The translations under genes and the position numbers were made by a program. The notes below the pieces were generated by a model. That model was not told where the DNA came from, made no database searches, and saw only the letters and a list, made by a program, of their open reading frames with translations. From positions 1,178,001 through 1,242,000 of the forward strand of contig NZ_JPSY01000001.1 in NCBI RefSeq assembly GCF_000763375.1: a stretch of DNA of 64,000 bases, given 5' to 3'. Shown here in pieces: positions 8,523-16,839 of this stretch. This stretch comes from Microbacterium profundi (lineage in GTDB: Bacteria; Actinomycetota; Actinomycetes; Actinomycetales; Microbacteriaceae). Each line of letters opens with the position of its first letter. The first letter of the stretch is position 1.

Positions 8523-9021
8523 GTTCTGAACGGAAGCGCAACACCTCGTAGGTTGTGGTTATTCACACTCACGACCTGAAGGGTTGCGCTTCCTTGACCG
8601 CACATTACCGTCATCTGACTCTTGAAGACCGGATCGAGATCGAGCGGCTGCTCGAGAAGGGCACCAGCCTGGCGGAGATCGCCCGCCAGATCGGCGTGCA
8701 CCGCTCCACCATCAGCCGGGAACGCCGCCGCGGATCGTGGCAGCCCGAACATGATCACGCGAACCTGCGCCCGTACCTGCGCAACCGACTCGATACCCGT
8801 GGCCCGCACGAGCGGCTATATCTGGGCGGGCAGGCGCAGCTGCACGCCGATACCCGCACGGCGCGTTCGCACCAGCCGTACCGGATGCTCCACGACCAGC
8901 TCGTGGATTGGGTGATCTCCGCACTTCGGCGCGGGTGGACCCCGGCGGAGATCTCCGGGCGGCTGCCGCTCGAGTTCCCCGACGATGCACGGATGCGCGT
9001 CGGAGTCGAGACGCTCCACGC
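8523..9021 (+). mobile_element. 5' half of a split IS30-family element
   Basis: The left end GTTCTGAACGGAAGCGCAAC (8523-8542) matches the inverted right end at 47711-47730 at 13 of 20 positions, including the outer GTTCT and the inner GCAAC. It carries the N-terminal half of an IS30 transposase and stops being IS30-like near 9003-9021, where IS481 sequence takes over. The missing half lies at 47067-47730 in the same orientation and phase. Confidence 0.75.
8594..9021 (+). pseudogene. IS30 transposase, N-terminal half
   Basis: From TTG 8594 the frame reads TAHYRHLTLEDRIEIERLLEKG and then GTSLAEIARQIGVHRSTISRE, the paired helix-turn-helix of IS30 transposases. It continues through RRGWTPAEISGRLPLEFPDD to RMRVGVETLHA (9021). 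In intact IS30 enzymes this point is MRVSHETIYxW, the position at which the fragment at 47.07 kb begins. None of the catalytic acidic residues is in this half, so it is inactive alone. Confidence 0.8.
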
Positions 9022-9645
9022 CGGTCCGGTACGAGATGGCCGCACCCGGGCAGCTGGTGCACGTGGACATCAAGAAGCTCGGCCGGATCCCCGATTGCGG
9101 CGGGCACCGGACGTTGGGCCGGCAGGCCGGGAAGCGGAACAACGACGAGCATGGTCGCGGGGGCCGCGGTTGTGCGTTCCTGCATCACGCGGTCGATGAT
9201 CACTCGAGGGTGGCGTACTCGGAGATCCTCGGCGATGAGCGCAAGGAGACCGTGGCGGCGTTCTGGGAACGCGGACGCGTACTTCGCCGGCATCGGAGTC
9301 ACCGTGACGGCGGTGATGTCCGATAACGGGTCTTGCTACCGCTCACTCGCGTTCGCCGCCGCACTCGGCGACGGCGTCAAGCACCGCCGCACCCGCGCCT
9401 ACCGGCCCCACAAAAACGGGAAGGTCGAGCGGTGCAACTGCACGCTCGCCGCGGAATGGGCCTACGCCGACACCTACTCCAGCGACGAAGCCCGAGCCGC
9501 GACCTACCAAGACTGGGTCCATCACTACAATCACCACCTAGCCCACACCGGGATCGGCGGCGCCACCCCCTCAGACCGCGTTCACAACCTCACGGGGCGA
9601 TACACCTGGGCGTCGGCCATGACGTTGTTGACGATGACGCCGTAG
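9005..9645 (+). pseudogene. IS481-family transposase fragment with an internal frameshift
   Basis: Starting around STPVRYEMAAPG, the sequence encodes the catalytic part of an IS481 transposase: QLVHVDIKKLGRI (first Asp), FLHHAVDDHSRVAYSEIL, then MSDNGSCYRS (second Asp) and HKNGKVERCN (Glu), ending YNHHLAHTGIG...RVHNLTGRYTWA. The first part (to WER, about 9270) is in one frame and the rest in another, showing loss of about two bases (WERGRVL versus ADAYFAGI). The N-terminal domain is missing and the preceding sequence belongs to IS30, so this is a chimera of two broken transposase genes. Confidence 0.85.
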
Positions 9646-9692
9646 CCGTGCGGCGTGGTCAACAATCCGACGCATGAAATCGGGCCGCCAGC

Positions 9693-10919
9693 TCACGACA
9701 AGCGTTCAATCACCATGGCCATCCCCATACCGCCCGCAACGCACATTGACTCGACGCCAAATTGCTTGTCGTGCCACTGAAGTGAGTTGATCAAGGTTGT
9801 AGTGATCCTCGCCCCAGTCATACCGAACGGGTGCCCGACGGCGATCGCGCCGCCATTGACGTTTAACGAATCAAGAGGAATACCGAGACGCTGGGCTGAG
9901 CCGAGAGCCTGCACCGCGAATGCCTCGTTGATCTCGAAAAGGTCGATGTCCTCGAGTTTCATCCCGGCATTGGCTAACGCCGCTGGGATCGCCGTAACCG
10001 GAGCCAGACCCATGACCTCTGGTGACATTGCGGTCACCGACGTGGACACTATCCGCGCCAGTGGTACCAGACCTAGGTCCTTTGCCTTCAGGTCGCTCAT
10101 CACGACGAGGGCCGCTGCGCCATCGTTGAGGGCGCACGCGTTTCCCGCCGTCACCGTACCGTCCGGGCGGAATACCGGCTGAAGTTGGCTGACCGCTTCA
10201 AGAGTGACACCAGGTCGAGGGCCGTCGTCATGGGAGACTATCGAGCCATCGGGGAGAGTCACGGGAGTAATTTCTCGAGCCCAGAATCCTGAGGCTATCT
10301 GCGCTTCGGCAAGATTCTGACTGCGCACCGCGAAAAGGTCCTGCTCTTCCCGCGACATCCCAATCACCTGCTGTACATTCTCGGCTGTCTGCCCCATGGC
10401 AATATAAATGTCGGGCACCTCAGAGTCCTCCCGGGGGTCCCGCCACATTAGCGCGCCAGCCTCGGACCGCTCCGAGGTGCGGGACTGGGCACCGCGAAAG
10501 AACGGGTTGCTCAGATCCTGGCCGGGGATGAAATCGGAGGTTCCTTTAGAGAAGCGGCTGACCGTTTCTACTCCTGCAGAAATGAATACGTCGCCCTCTC
10601 CGGAGCGGATCGCGTGGAAAGCCATTCGAGTCGTCTGCAGCGACGATGCGCAATACCGGGTCACTGTTACACCCGGGAGGTGGTCATAACCGAGCATCAC
10701 CGCCACGGTTCGCCCGAGGTTAGATCCTTGTTCACCTCCAGGAAGCCCGCATCCGAGCATTAGATCCTTGACGTCCTTCGGGTTCAGCTCCGGAACCTTG
10801 CCCAGGGCCGCGCCCACGATATGGGCGGCGAGGTCGTCGGGGCGCATGTCCTTAAGAGACCCCTTGCCGGCCCGCCCAATGGGGGACCGGGCTGTTGCAA
10901 CAATGACTGCTTCCGGCAT
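9693..10919 (-). CDS. Acetyl-CoA acyltransferase (thiolase)
   Basis: A 408-residue degradative thiolase, which cleaves 3-ketoacyl-CoA with CoA as the last beta-oxidation step. The acylated cysteine is in TRYCASSLQTT (near residue 90). INEAFAVQ, the GHPFGMTGARI histidine loop and the C-terminal CVAGGMGMA cysteine are all present, so it should be catalytically complete. I use ATG 10919 (MPEAVIVATARSPIGR), the conserved family start, instead of an upstream extension to 11081 that has no homology features. It is the last gene of the minus-strand block, separated from the LLM gene by 220 bases that may hold its own promoter. Confidence 0.92.
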   Translation of the reverse strand: MPEAVIVATARSPIGRAGKGSLKDMRPDDLAAHIVGAALGKVPELNPKDVKDLMLGCGLPGGEQGSNLGRTVAVMLGYDHLPGVTVTRYCASSLQTTRMAFHAIRSGEGDVFISAGVETVSRFSKGTSDFIPGQDLSNPFFRGAQSRTSERSEAGALMWRDPREDSEVPDIYIAMGQTAENVQQVIGMSREEQDLFAVRSQNLAEAQIASGFWAREITPVTLPDGSIVSHDDGPRPGVTLEAVSQLQPVFRPDGTVTAGNACALNDGAAALVVMSDLKAKDLGLVPLARIVSTSVTAMSPEVMGLAPVTAIPAALANAGMKLEDIDLFEINEAFAVQALGSAQRLGIPLDSLNVNGGAIAVGHPFGMTGARITTTLINSLQWHDKQFGVESMCVAGGMGMAMVIERLS

Positions 10920-11139
10920 AGCACACCTGAACTTCCTTGTTGTCGTGAACCTCATAGTCACGCCCTCAGAGTACGAAACGGTACCGAGGGGTACAACCAT
11001 TCCGCTGAGAAACCGGCCGATCGCGGTCTGCGGAATCGCAACTGATCGAGCGGATCGTGCAAGCGCCGCTCCACGGTGCAAAGGCTACTCGCTTTGAGCG
11101 ATACAGTTCGTTCTAAACGACGGCGTCACAAGTTGGCCA
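10920..11139 (-). promoter_or_regulatory. 220-bp gap upstream of the thiolase gene with a GTACC/GGTAC palindrome
   Basis: No gene is seen here. The perfect 14-bp palindromic unit GTACCGAGGGGTAC (5-bp arms) lies at 10981-10994, about 62 bases upstream of the thiolase start, followed by ACAAC. It shares GTAC-containing halves with the direct repeats at 21309-21355 and may be an operator. An internal promoter for the thiolase is plausible but no clear -10/-35 pair is evident. Confidence 0.35.
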
Positions 11140-12117
11140 TCACTCAGCAAGCGCGGTCAACGTCAATAACAACGACGATGCCGAATCCCTGCCGATCGTT
11201 ACCGGAGCGAGGACGGGTTCATCTATCCCGGCGGCCCGCAGTCCTCGAATCCTCGCTCTTATCTCGTCCGCGTCGCCTATCATAGCGACCGCTTGGATCA
11301 GCCTCTCGCTCACCGCCGCCGTTGCATCGCGACCGTAGCGACGCGCTTCACGCACAGCCTTGACGTCGTCCGCGTATCCATCGTCGGCCAGCGGATCGCC
11401 ATAGGCAGACAATTGCAAGTACGACGACAGCTGGCTCGCGACCTTCCGGTATGCATGATCACGATCCTTTGGTCTGTCGACGACGCACACCGGAATATAC
11501 GCCGCTGTGGTGAACATCCGTCCTCGCGCCACCTCGCCAGCGAGAGCACACAATCGCGCCGCTCTAGCCTCGGTCACCCAATTGAGGAGCATCCCATCCG
11601 CGATTCCCGCAGCGATCTTCACCATGCGCGGCCGGAGCGCGCCAACGAACAGCTGCGGAGGCACCTCAATATGCTGCCCTCGCAGTTTGAGTACGCACGA
11701 CTCGCCCCCGGCGCCATAGTGATGTAGCGTGGAAGTCTCGAGAGCTGCGCGGATCGCAAAGACCGCTTCGCCCACCTTATCAGGAGAAGCCGGTCCGCGC
11801 CACCCGAACTGGGGAGCCGCCGTCTCGCGGTGGCCCGCCCCCAGCCCCACGGCCACCCTGCCTGGGGCGCTTTCGGCGAGCGTTGCAACCGCCATCTCCA
11901 GAGCAGGCAAAGGCCGGGAGGGAAGAGGGATGACGCCAAGGCCAACACCGATTGTCTGCGTCTGAGTCGCCAGGATCGCGGCGGTCACAAAAGCATCTCG
12001 ACCGCTGATCTCGGGGAGCCATATACGGTCGTATCCAAGACCTTCAACGAACTTAGCCTGTTCGACAAGTTGCGGAAGGGGGGCTCGTGAGGAGAGCGCA
12101 GTCGCCAGTCGCGACAT
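11140..12117 (-). CDS. LLM-class flavin-dependent oxidoreductase (F420- or FMN-type)
   Basis: A 325-residue luciferase-like TIM-barrel protein: FVEGLGYDRIWLPE near residue 25, then TQTIGVGLGVIPLPSRPLP, and GRVAVGLGAGH near 90, all typical of actinobacterial F420-dependent reductases and dehydrogenases. Such enzymes transfer hydride from F420H2 or act as FMN monooxygenases. Ring hydroxylation, ketone oxygenation or enone reduction are all possible here. The start ATG 12117 lies 14 bases after the 47-residue desulforedoxin-like gene, so the two are probably co-transcribed and may act together. Confidence 0.82.
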   Translation of the reverse strand: MSRLATALSSRAPLPQLVEQAKFVEGLGYDRIWLPEISGRDAFVTAAILATQTQTIGVGLGVIPLPSRPLPALEMAVATLAESAPGRVAVGLGAGHRETAAPQFGWRGPASPDKVGEAVFAIRAALETSTLHHYGAGGESCVLKLRGQHIEVPPQLFVGALRPRMVKIAAGIADGMLLNWVTEARAARLCALAGEVARGRMFTTAAYIPVCVVDRPKDRDHAYRKVASQLSSYLQLSAYGDPLADDGYADDVKAVREARRYGRDATAAVSERLIQAVAMIGDADEIRARIRGLRAAGIDEPVLAPVTIGRDSASSLLLTLTALAE

Positions 12118-12131
12118 ATGCGATGCGCGGA

Positions 12132-12275
12132 TTAATCCGACGATGCAAGCTGTTTAGGCTCCTCCATTGTGAGCGGCTCCCCGTGGCACTTCGGTTCCGA
12201 CTGGCCTCCCGGTTTCGTAATGAGCACCTGCGTTCCGCACGTCTCACAGGTGTATCGCTTCCCGACTTTCAGCAT
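12132..12275 (-). CDS. Desulforedoxin-like miniprotein, 47 residues
   Basis: The frame reads MLKVGKRYTCETCGTQVLIT and continues KPGGQSEPKCHGEPLTM, ending ASSD. It matches desulforedoxin (about 36 residues) in GxxYxCExCG, the Gly turn and the third metal-site cysteine. The fourth ligand, the second Cys of the CC pair in desulforedoxin, is His here (KCHG). An AAAGGA site precedes the ATG at normal spacing. It probably binds iron or zinc in the cytosol as a small electron carrier or metal site, but the ligand change means redox activity cannot be assumed. It sits directly upstream of the LLM oxidoreductase gene. Confidence 0.75.
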   Translation of the reverse strand: MLKVGKRYTCETCGTQVLITKPGGQSEPKCHGEPLTMEEPKQLASSD

Positions 12276-12294
12276 GGCAATCCTTTCGTTCGTG

Positions 12295-12309
12295 TCACAC
12301 TATGTGTGA
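12295..12309. promoter_or_regulatory. Perfect palindrome TCACAC-TAT-GTGTGA between the two miniprotein genes
   Basis: Six-base arms with a three-base spacer lie 20 bases upstream of the 47-residue gene and just past the 37-residue gene's stop. Symmetry and position suit a transcription-factor site or a small hairpin tuning the two genes. No poly-T tract follows on the minus strand, so a terminator is unlikely. Confidence 0.4.
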
Positions 12310-12318
12310 TGCGGAGGC

Positions 12319-12432
12319 TTATTTTGCGACCATGTCGACGTCGTCACACTGCAGAGTTCCGTCGCCACCTTTGGTCACGACCAATTCCGCACCGCACACT
12401 TCGCACTTCATTCGCTTGCCTGCTTGATTCAT
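12319..12432 (-). CDS. Desulforedoxin-like miniprotein, 37 residues
   Basis: The frame reads MNQAGKRMKCEVCGAELVVT, then KGGDGTLQCDDVDMVAK. This aligns end to end with desulforedoxin (GDVYKCELCG ... GGGTLVCCGEDMVKQ), including the GGxGTLxC turn and the final DMV. The adjacent-cysteine pair is changed from CC to CD, leaving three Cys and an Asp. The preferred ATG is 12432; AAAGGA lies about 12 bases upstream. A paralogue follows 43 bases downstream. Desulforedoxins are classically from anaerobes, where the domain also caps desulfoferrodoxin; a tandem pair in an aerobic actinobacterial catabolic cluster is unusual. Confidence 0.75.
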   Translation of the reverse strand: MNQAGKRMKCEVCGAELVVTKGGDGTLQCDDVDMVAK

Positions 12433-12498
12433 GATCGATTCATTCCTTTCGGGATGTTCATCTCTGCGTTATCATTCTCGCACAGCCCACTTCTCAGG

Positions 12499-13932
12499 TC
12501 ACTTTTCTCGCCTCCACATCATGCAGCCTCCGACGAACGTCGCCATCACCTGGGTCTGTTCGAGCATCCGCCGCGGGTCGTCGCCGAGAACGACGGTGTC
12601 AGCGGTCCGACTCCAAGGTGAGTGCGATGCACGCCGATGGTTCCAACCCTCACGCGACGGTCCGTCCACCTCGTCCTTATCGGTGATGAGGCCGAGAGCG
12701 TCGTCCGGTGTGATGCGTTCTCGGACGCCCAACGGTTCGGTTCCACTGCCCCGCCGACGACGATAGACGGCCGCCGACATCGTGTCCAGCGGAGTGGCCA
12801 CTGTAACCGGACGGTCGCTCGCGCCGGCCATGGGGATTCCGTGCGAGATTACGCTAGCGACCGGATAGAGCCACTCCTGCTCGACGGGGCTGAGAAGTTC
12901 CCGGTACTTGGGCGCGCGCTCTGTCAAGAACGCCGGGTTCGTTGTCACGGCGGTCCCCGTTGCTTTGATTCGCTCGAGTTGACCCGGCAGGGGAAGGCCG
13001 AGGTGCTCAATACGATCGCGTCCCCACGCCGGCGGACCGGATGCTTCGATAGCGACCAGCGCCGCCTCCAACTCATCAGGCTCAGTTGCGTGAACTGCGA
13101 CTGGCCATCCGAATCCACGTGCGTGTCGCACGCACTCGGCGATGCCGTCGGACGGTGCAGCGACCTTCGCGCCGAGCACACGCACCCCTCCCCGGCTCGG
13201 AGTGCGCTCCCTGTTCCGTGCCACCGCGGAAACTTGATCGACGGCGAGAAGCGCGTTGACCCGTTGCCGAATGACGCCACGATTCACCCAGGTTTCGTAC
13301 TGCGCGATGTCGTCCCAGGTATTAGTGGCGCTAGCCTCTGTGACGCTCGTGAGTCCCATGGCTGCAAGCTCACGGGACAGAGCGTTCAGACTTGATTCGA
13401 GTGATTGCTCGCGCTGTCGCGGCATCCTCAAGAGTGAGGGGTCGTCAGCTCGCACAAGCTCACCGGTAGGAGCCGTTTCATCGCCGGCGCCGGCCAGGAT
13501 ACGCCTGGCCGTCGAGTTCAGAAGAACCACCTTCCCTGTCCGATGATGAAGAGCGCACGGGTGGCCATTTGTGATCGCATCAATCTCAGCGACGGTCGGT
13601 GCCCGCCTCTCCCTGAGAGCGCTCTCGTCCCATCCCCAACCGCGAATCCATCTCCCGTTGAATTCGGCGACGCTCGTCTGCAATATGGCGAGCAACGCCG
13701 GTATGGAACCCGCAACACTCAAATCGACAGAGAGCCTCGCGGCTGCCGCCGCACGCAGATGCACATGAGAGTCATGAAACCCGGGCAGCATTACCCACTT
13801 GTCGGTATTTCGCCCGGTCATCAACGGACGAATCTGCTCGATCCGTGCGCCCGAGACTCGCACTTCGATGCGAGCTCGCCGAACCCAGCGCCCATTCCGA
13901 TGGTGCAACGGCGTCGCCTCAAACCGCCACAT
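12499..13932 (-). CDS. Amidohydrolase family 3 (YtcJ-like metal-dependent hydrolase)
   Basis: A 477-residue enzyme of the amidohydrolase superfamily. It shows LPGFHDSHVHL (HxH metal pair, near residue 50), VAVHATEPDELE, DRIEHLG (third His) and AGASDRPV (catalytic Asp), with the order and length of the YtcJ/Amidohydro_3 group. Members hydrolyse amides, formamides, lactams or imides. I start at ATG 13932 (MWRFEATPL), which overlaps the acyl-CoA ligase stop by 14 bases; the longer frame up to 14199 is antisense-like sequence within the ligase gene. Its presence suggests the island's substrate or an intermediate carries a hydrolysable amide or cyclic ester. Confidence 0.8.
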   Translation of the reverse strand: MWRFEATPLHHRNGRWVRRARIEVRVSGARIEQIRPLMTGRNTDKWVMLPGFHDSHVHLRAAAAARLSVDLSVAGSIPALLAILQTSVAEFNGRWIRGWGWDESALRERRAPTVAEIDAITNGHPCALHHRTGKVVLLNSTARRILAGAGDETAPTGELVRADDPSLLRMPRQREQSLESSLNALSRELAAMGLTSVTEASATNTWDDIAQYETWVNRGVIRQRVNALLAVDQVSAVARNRERTPSRGGVRVLGAKVAAPSDGIAECVRHARGFGWPVAVHATEPDELEAALVAIEASGPPAWGRDRIEHLGLPLPGQLERIKATGTAVTTNPAFLTERAPKYRELLSPVEQEWLYPVASVISHGIPMAGASDRPVTVATPLDTMSAAVYRRRRGSGTEPLGVRERITPDDALGLITDKDEVDGPSREGWNHRRASHSPWSRTADTVVLGDDPRRMLEQTQVMATFVGGCMMWRREK

Positions 13933-15466
13933 CCGCGACCTGCGGCGTCCCGAATTGCTTGCTGAGCCCACGACGGAGAACCTTTCCAGTCGAGGTACGG
14001 GGGAAATCGTCAACAATGTGGATTCGGTCGGGCCTTTTCGCCCCGGAGAGGGATGCCTTGCATTCTTCCAGGAGGGCGTCGACGGTCCCGATCGCTCCCG
14101 GCACAAGGCGTACCGCGGCTTCCACGCGCTCGCCCCAGTGGTCATCGGCGACAGGGAAAGCCACCGCCTCCTCGACTTCTTCGTTTCGCTCGAGGACATC
14201 TTCGATTTCGCTGGGCGAGATGTTCTCGCCCCCTCGAATAATCAGGTCACTCGCTCGGCCCGTCAGAAATAGGTAGCCGCCCTCGTCGACGTGTCCAATG
14301 TCTCCAGTGTGAACCCATCGTTCAGAGTCCAGCGTGACGCGGGTGCCTCCAGCCCTGCCCCAGTAGCCCGCCATCGCTCGACCAGTTCGGATGAACACCT
14401 CCCCCGTGACGTTGGCGGGGGCGATGTTCCCCTCGTCGTCGGTCACGCGGATCTCAACGTCCGGGAGCGGCTTGCCCACGGAACTGAGGCGGCGCCGCTT
14501 GAGCTCGATCTCGTCCGGCGTGCCTTCAAGACGGTGATCGTCCGGGCCGAGGAGCGAAACGGTGGAGTTCGTTTCCGTCTGCCCGTAAGCGCACGAGAAC
14601 GACACGCTCGCCGGGAACCGCTCGAGCATGGCATGCCGAACAGCAGGCGGCATCGGAGCGGCACCGTACGTCATCATCTGAAGACTCGTTAAGTCAAACC
14701 GATCGAAATCGGGGTGTCGCAGGAGGAGCGACACCATGGACGGCACGAGGAAGGCGTGAGTGATCTTCCGGCTTTGGACGGTTTCGAGCCATCTTCCCGC
14801 CTCGAAATCGAGCAGATAGGTTTCGCGTCCCGAGAACAGGGAGACGGCAATCGTTGACAGCCCCGCGACGTGGTAGAGCGGCGCGGCCACAGCAACCCTG
14901 CCATGGAATTCTCCGTCTGCCGCCTCCCCCTGGCTCATGACGTACTGCGTGAATCCCCCATGCGTGAGCAGGACGCCCTTGGGAAGCGATGTCGTGCCGC
15001 TGGTGTACAGCATGACCGCGACATCAGAATCGTCGACGTCTGCAGGCTCGTCCTTCGGCTCGAGTCCAGCGGATCGGGAGTGCGCCTCTTCGAGAGTCAG
15101 CACCCTGTCGCGAGTCATCCCCGCTGCCAAAATGCCATCAATGTATCTTTCCTCCGCGATGACCAGCGACGCTCCGGAATCGCTCACCAAGTGGGCCAGC
15201 TCGCTTCCGCGGGCACGGTAATTCATCGGTACGACTGTCGCGCCAGCCATGAGAATGCCGAAGAACGAACTGAGCGCCCCGGCCCTGTTGGTCGAGAGGA
15301 GCCCCACCCGGTCGCCGCGAGAAACACCCAGCGATTCCATCAACGCCGCCTGTCGCGCGGCCTCGTCCCTCAGCACTTGGTACGTTTTCTCGTGTCCATC
15401 TCCGAATACCGCCACATCATCGGGCACGATCATGGCGGGGATGTCGACAACGACTGCCAGGTTCAT
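13919..15466 (-). CDS. Acyl-CoA synthetase (class I adenylate-forming enzyme)
   Basis: A 515-residue ANL-family ligase. The ATP loop is YTSGTTSLPKG (near 155), the aromatic-Glu motif YGQTETNS (near 290), TGDIGHVD (near 375), and the catalytic lysine is in RTSTGKVLRR near the C-terminus. It activates a carboxylic acid to its CoA thioester through an acyl-adenylate; the acid is unknown. It is followed by the amidohydrolase with overlapping frames, and 31 bases downstream of the first CaiB-type CoA-transferase gene, so three activating genes stand together. Confidence 0.9.
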   Translation of the reverse strand: MNLAVVVDIPAMIVPDDVAVFGDGHEKTYQVLRDEAARQAALMESLGVSRGDRVGLLSTNRAGALSSFFGILMAGATVVPMNYRARGSELAHLVSDSGASLVIAEERYIDGILAAGMTRDRVLTLEEAHSRSAGLEPKDEPADVDDSDVAVMLYTSGTTSLPKGVLLTHGGFTQYVMSQGEAADGEFHGRVAVAAPLYHVAGLSTIAVSLFSGRETYLLDFEAGRWLETVQSRKITHAFLVPSMVSLLLRHPDFDRFDLTSLQMMTYGAAPMPPAVRHAMLERFPASVSFSCAYGQTETNSTVSLLGPDDHRLEGTPDEIELKRRRLSSVGKPLPDVEIRVTDDEGNIAPANVTGEVFIRTGRAMAGYWGRAGGTRVTLDSERWVHTGDIGHVDEGGYLFLTGRASDLIIRGGENISPSEIEDVLERNEEVEEAVAFPVADDHWGERVEAAVRLVPGAIGTVDALLEECKASLSGAKRPDRIHIVDDFPRTSTGKVLRRGLSKQFGTPQVADVAV

Positions 15467-15497
15467 AAATCCTCCATCTTGCTCGCTACGAAATCCA

Positions 15498-16802
15498 CTA
15501 GATTGGGTTGCCAGCGGCGTCTAGATAAGACACGGCAATGTGACCTTCTCGGTCAGCATCGGCGTATTGTTCGTCGCTGAACCCGAGAACCTCCTTGTAG
15601 ACGTACTCGTTGTCTGCGCCTAGTCCACCGATCGGGGACCACTTCATCGGTGGCCCGCTCCATTTCCACTGATGTCCAGGATAGAGATGCGTACCGGTTG
15701 CGGAGCCCGTATTCTTGCGCAAGAATCCTCGCGCTTTGACGTGCGGATCAGAGAAAACATCATCTTCGAGCATGATTGGTCCCGCGGGCACGTGAGCGTT
15801 TTGTAACAAGGTGAACACCTCGTTGCGCGTGCGCGTGCGTGTCCAGTTGGTGATCTCGGCGTCGATATCGTCTTGCGAGGCGAGGCGCCCCGCCTGAGTG
15901 AGGAAGCGGTCGTCCGCTGCCCAATCAGGGTTCCCCATCACTTCAGTCGCACGATGCCACTCGTCATCGTCTCTGATGGTGATGGACACGAACCGATCGT
16001 CCTCATTCGTGGGGTAGACGCCCTGGACGAAGTTGAGGTCCCGGTTCGTCATGGGCTGGCTGTCATGACCGTTTGCGGCAGCGTCTATAAACATCTCACC
16101 GATATGGTTCATCTCGTTCTCCACCTGCGGGAGGACGATCAGATCGCCCTGCCCAGTGGTCTGCCTGCGACGCAACGCGGCCATCACCGCGAAGGCGCCG
16201 ACGGAGCCTGACGCAGGGTCCATTTGGAACACGCTCGTGGTCGTCGCGGGCGCGCTGTCCGCATAACCGCGGACAGCGGTAATCCCAGAGAACGCTTCGA
16301 AATGGGCGCCGAATCCCAAGTACGTTGAGTACTTCCCGCCAATACCGGCCGGCGGCATCCGCAGCAGGATCAGGGCGGGATTGGTCTCGTGCAGAACCGG
16401 CCAGTCGATGCCGAGATGTTCTAGCACGGAAACATTGTTGTTCTCGACGAACACGTCCGCCGACTTGATCATTTCAAGGAAGATCTCGCGCCCTGATTTC
16501 TTACGCAGATCAAGCGTCATGAGCTTCTTGCCCCGCGCGTGCCAATTGAACATGGCGTGACGATCCTGCGGGCGATCGCCAGTCTGCCCGTCCGGATATG
16601 CCCGGCCCATCGTCCCCATCATCTTCATCTGTGCTTCGGTGGGACGAGCCACCAATCCGCGCGTGCTACTGGGGAAGAGCCATGGATTATCGACGCGGAT
16701 CACTTCGGCACCGAGGTCAGATAGCAGCATCGTGACGGTCGGGCCGGACCAGACAACGGTCATGTCAATAACGCGAAGTCCCTCGAGAGGAAGGTGAGAC
16801 AT
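15498..16802 (-). CDS. CaiB/BaiF family CoA-transferase with catalytic Asp retained
   Basis: About 434 residues of the class III CoA-transferase fold. The start MSHLPLEGLRVIDM at 16802 (a second ATG at 16805 is possible) follows AAAGGAG. Family features include LRVIDMTVVWSGP, GAEVIRVDNPW, DLRKKSGRE and NWTRTRTRNEV. The catalytic Asp of the DxxxG motif is visible in QMDPASG. Class III enzymes swap CoA between acids through enzyme-bound aspartyl-CoA. The next gene upstream encodes a partner lacking that Asp, so a heterodimer like BbsEF is plausible. Confidence 0.87.
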   Translation of the reverse strand: MSHLPLEGLRVIDMTVVWSGPTVTMLLSDLGAEVIRVDNPWLFPSSTRGLVARPTEAQMKMMGTMGRAYPDGQTGDRPQDRHAMFNWHARGKKLMTLDLRKKSGREIFLEMIKSADVFVENNNVSVLEHLGIDWPVLHETNPALILLRMPPAGIGGKYSTYLGFGAHFEAFSGITAVRGYADSAPATTTSVFQMDPASGSVGAFAVMAALRRRQTTGQGDLIVLPQVENEMNHIGEMFIDAAANGHDSQPMTNRDLNFVQGVYPTNEDDRFVSITIRDDDEWHRATEVMGNPDWAADDRFLTQAGRLASQDDIDAEITNWTRTRTRNEVFTLLQNAHVPAGPIMLEDDVFSDPHVKARGFLRKNTGSATGTHLYPGHQWKWSGPPMKWSPIGGLGADNEYVYKEVLGFSDEQYADADREGHIAVSYLDAAGNPI

Positions 16803-16839
16803 CATACTCCTTTGTACAATCTCGGTCGCTAGCTGCGAC

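Noticed and set aside
12499..14199. Upstream extension of the amidohydrolase to 566 residues
   Set aside because: The first 89 residues lie inside the ligase gene and have no homology; ATG 13932 gives the family length.
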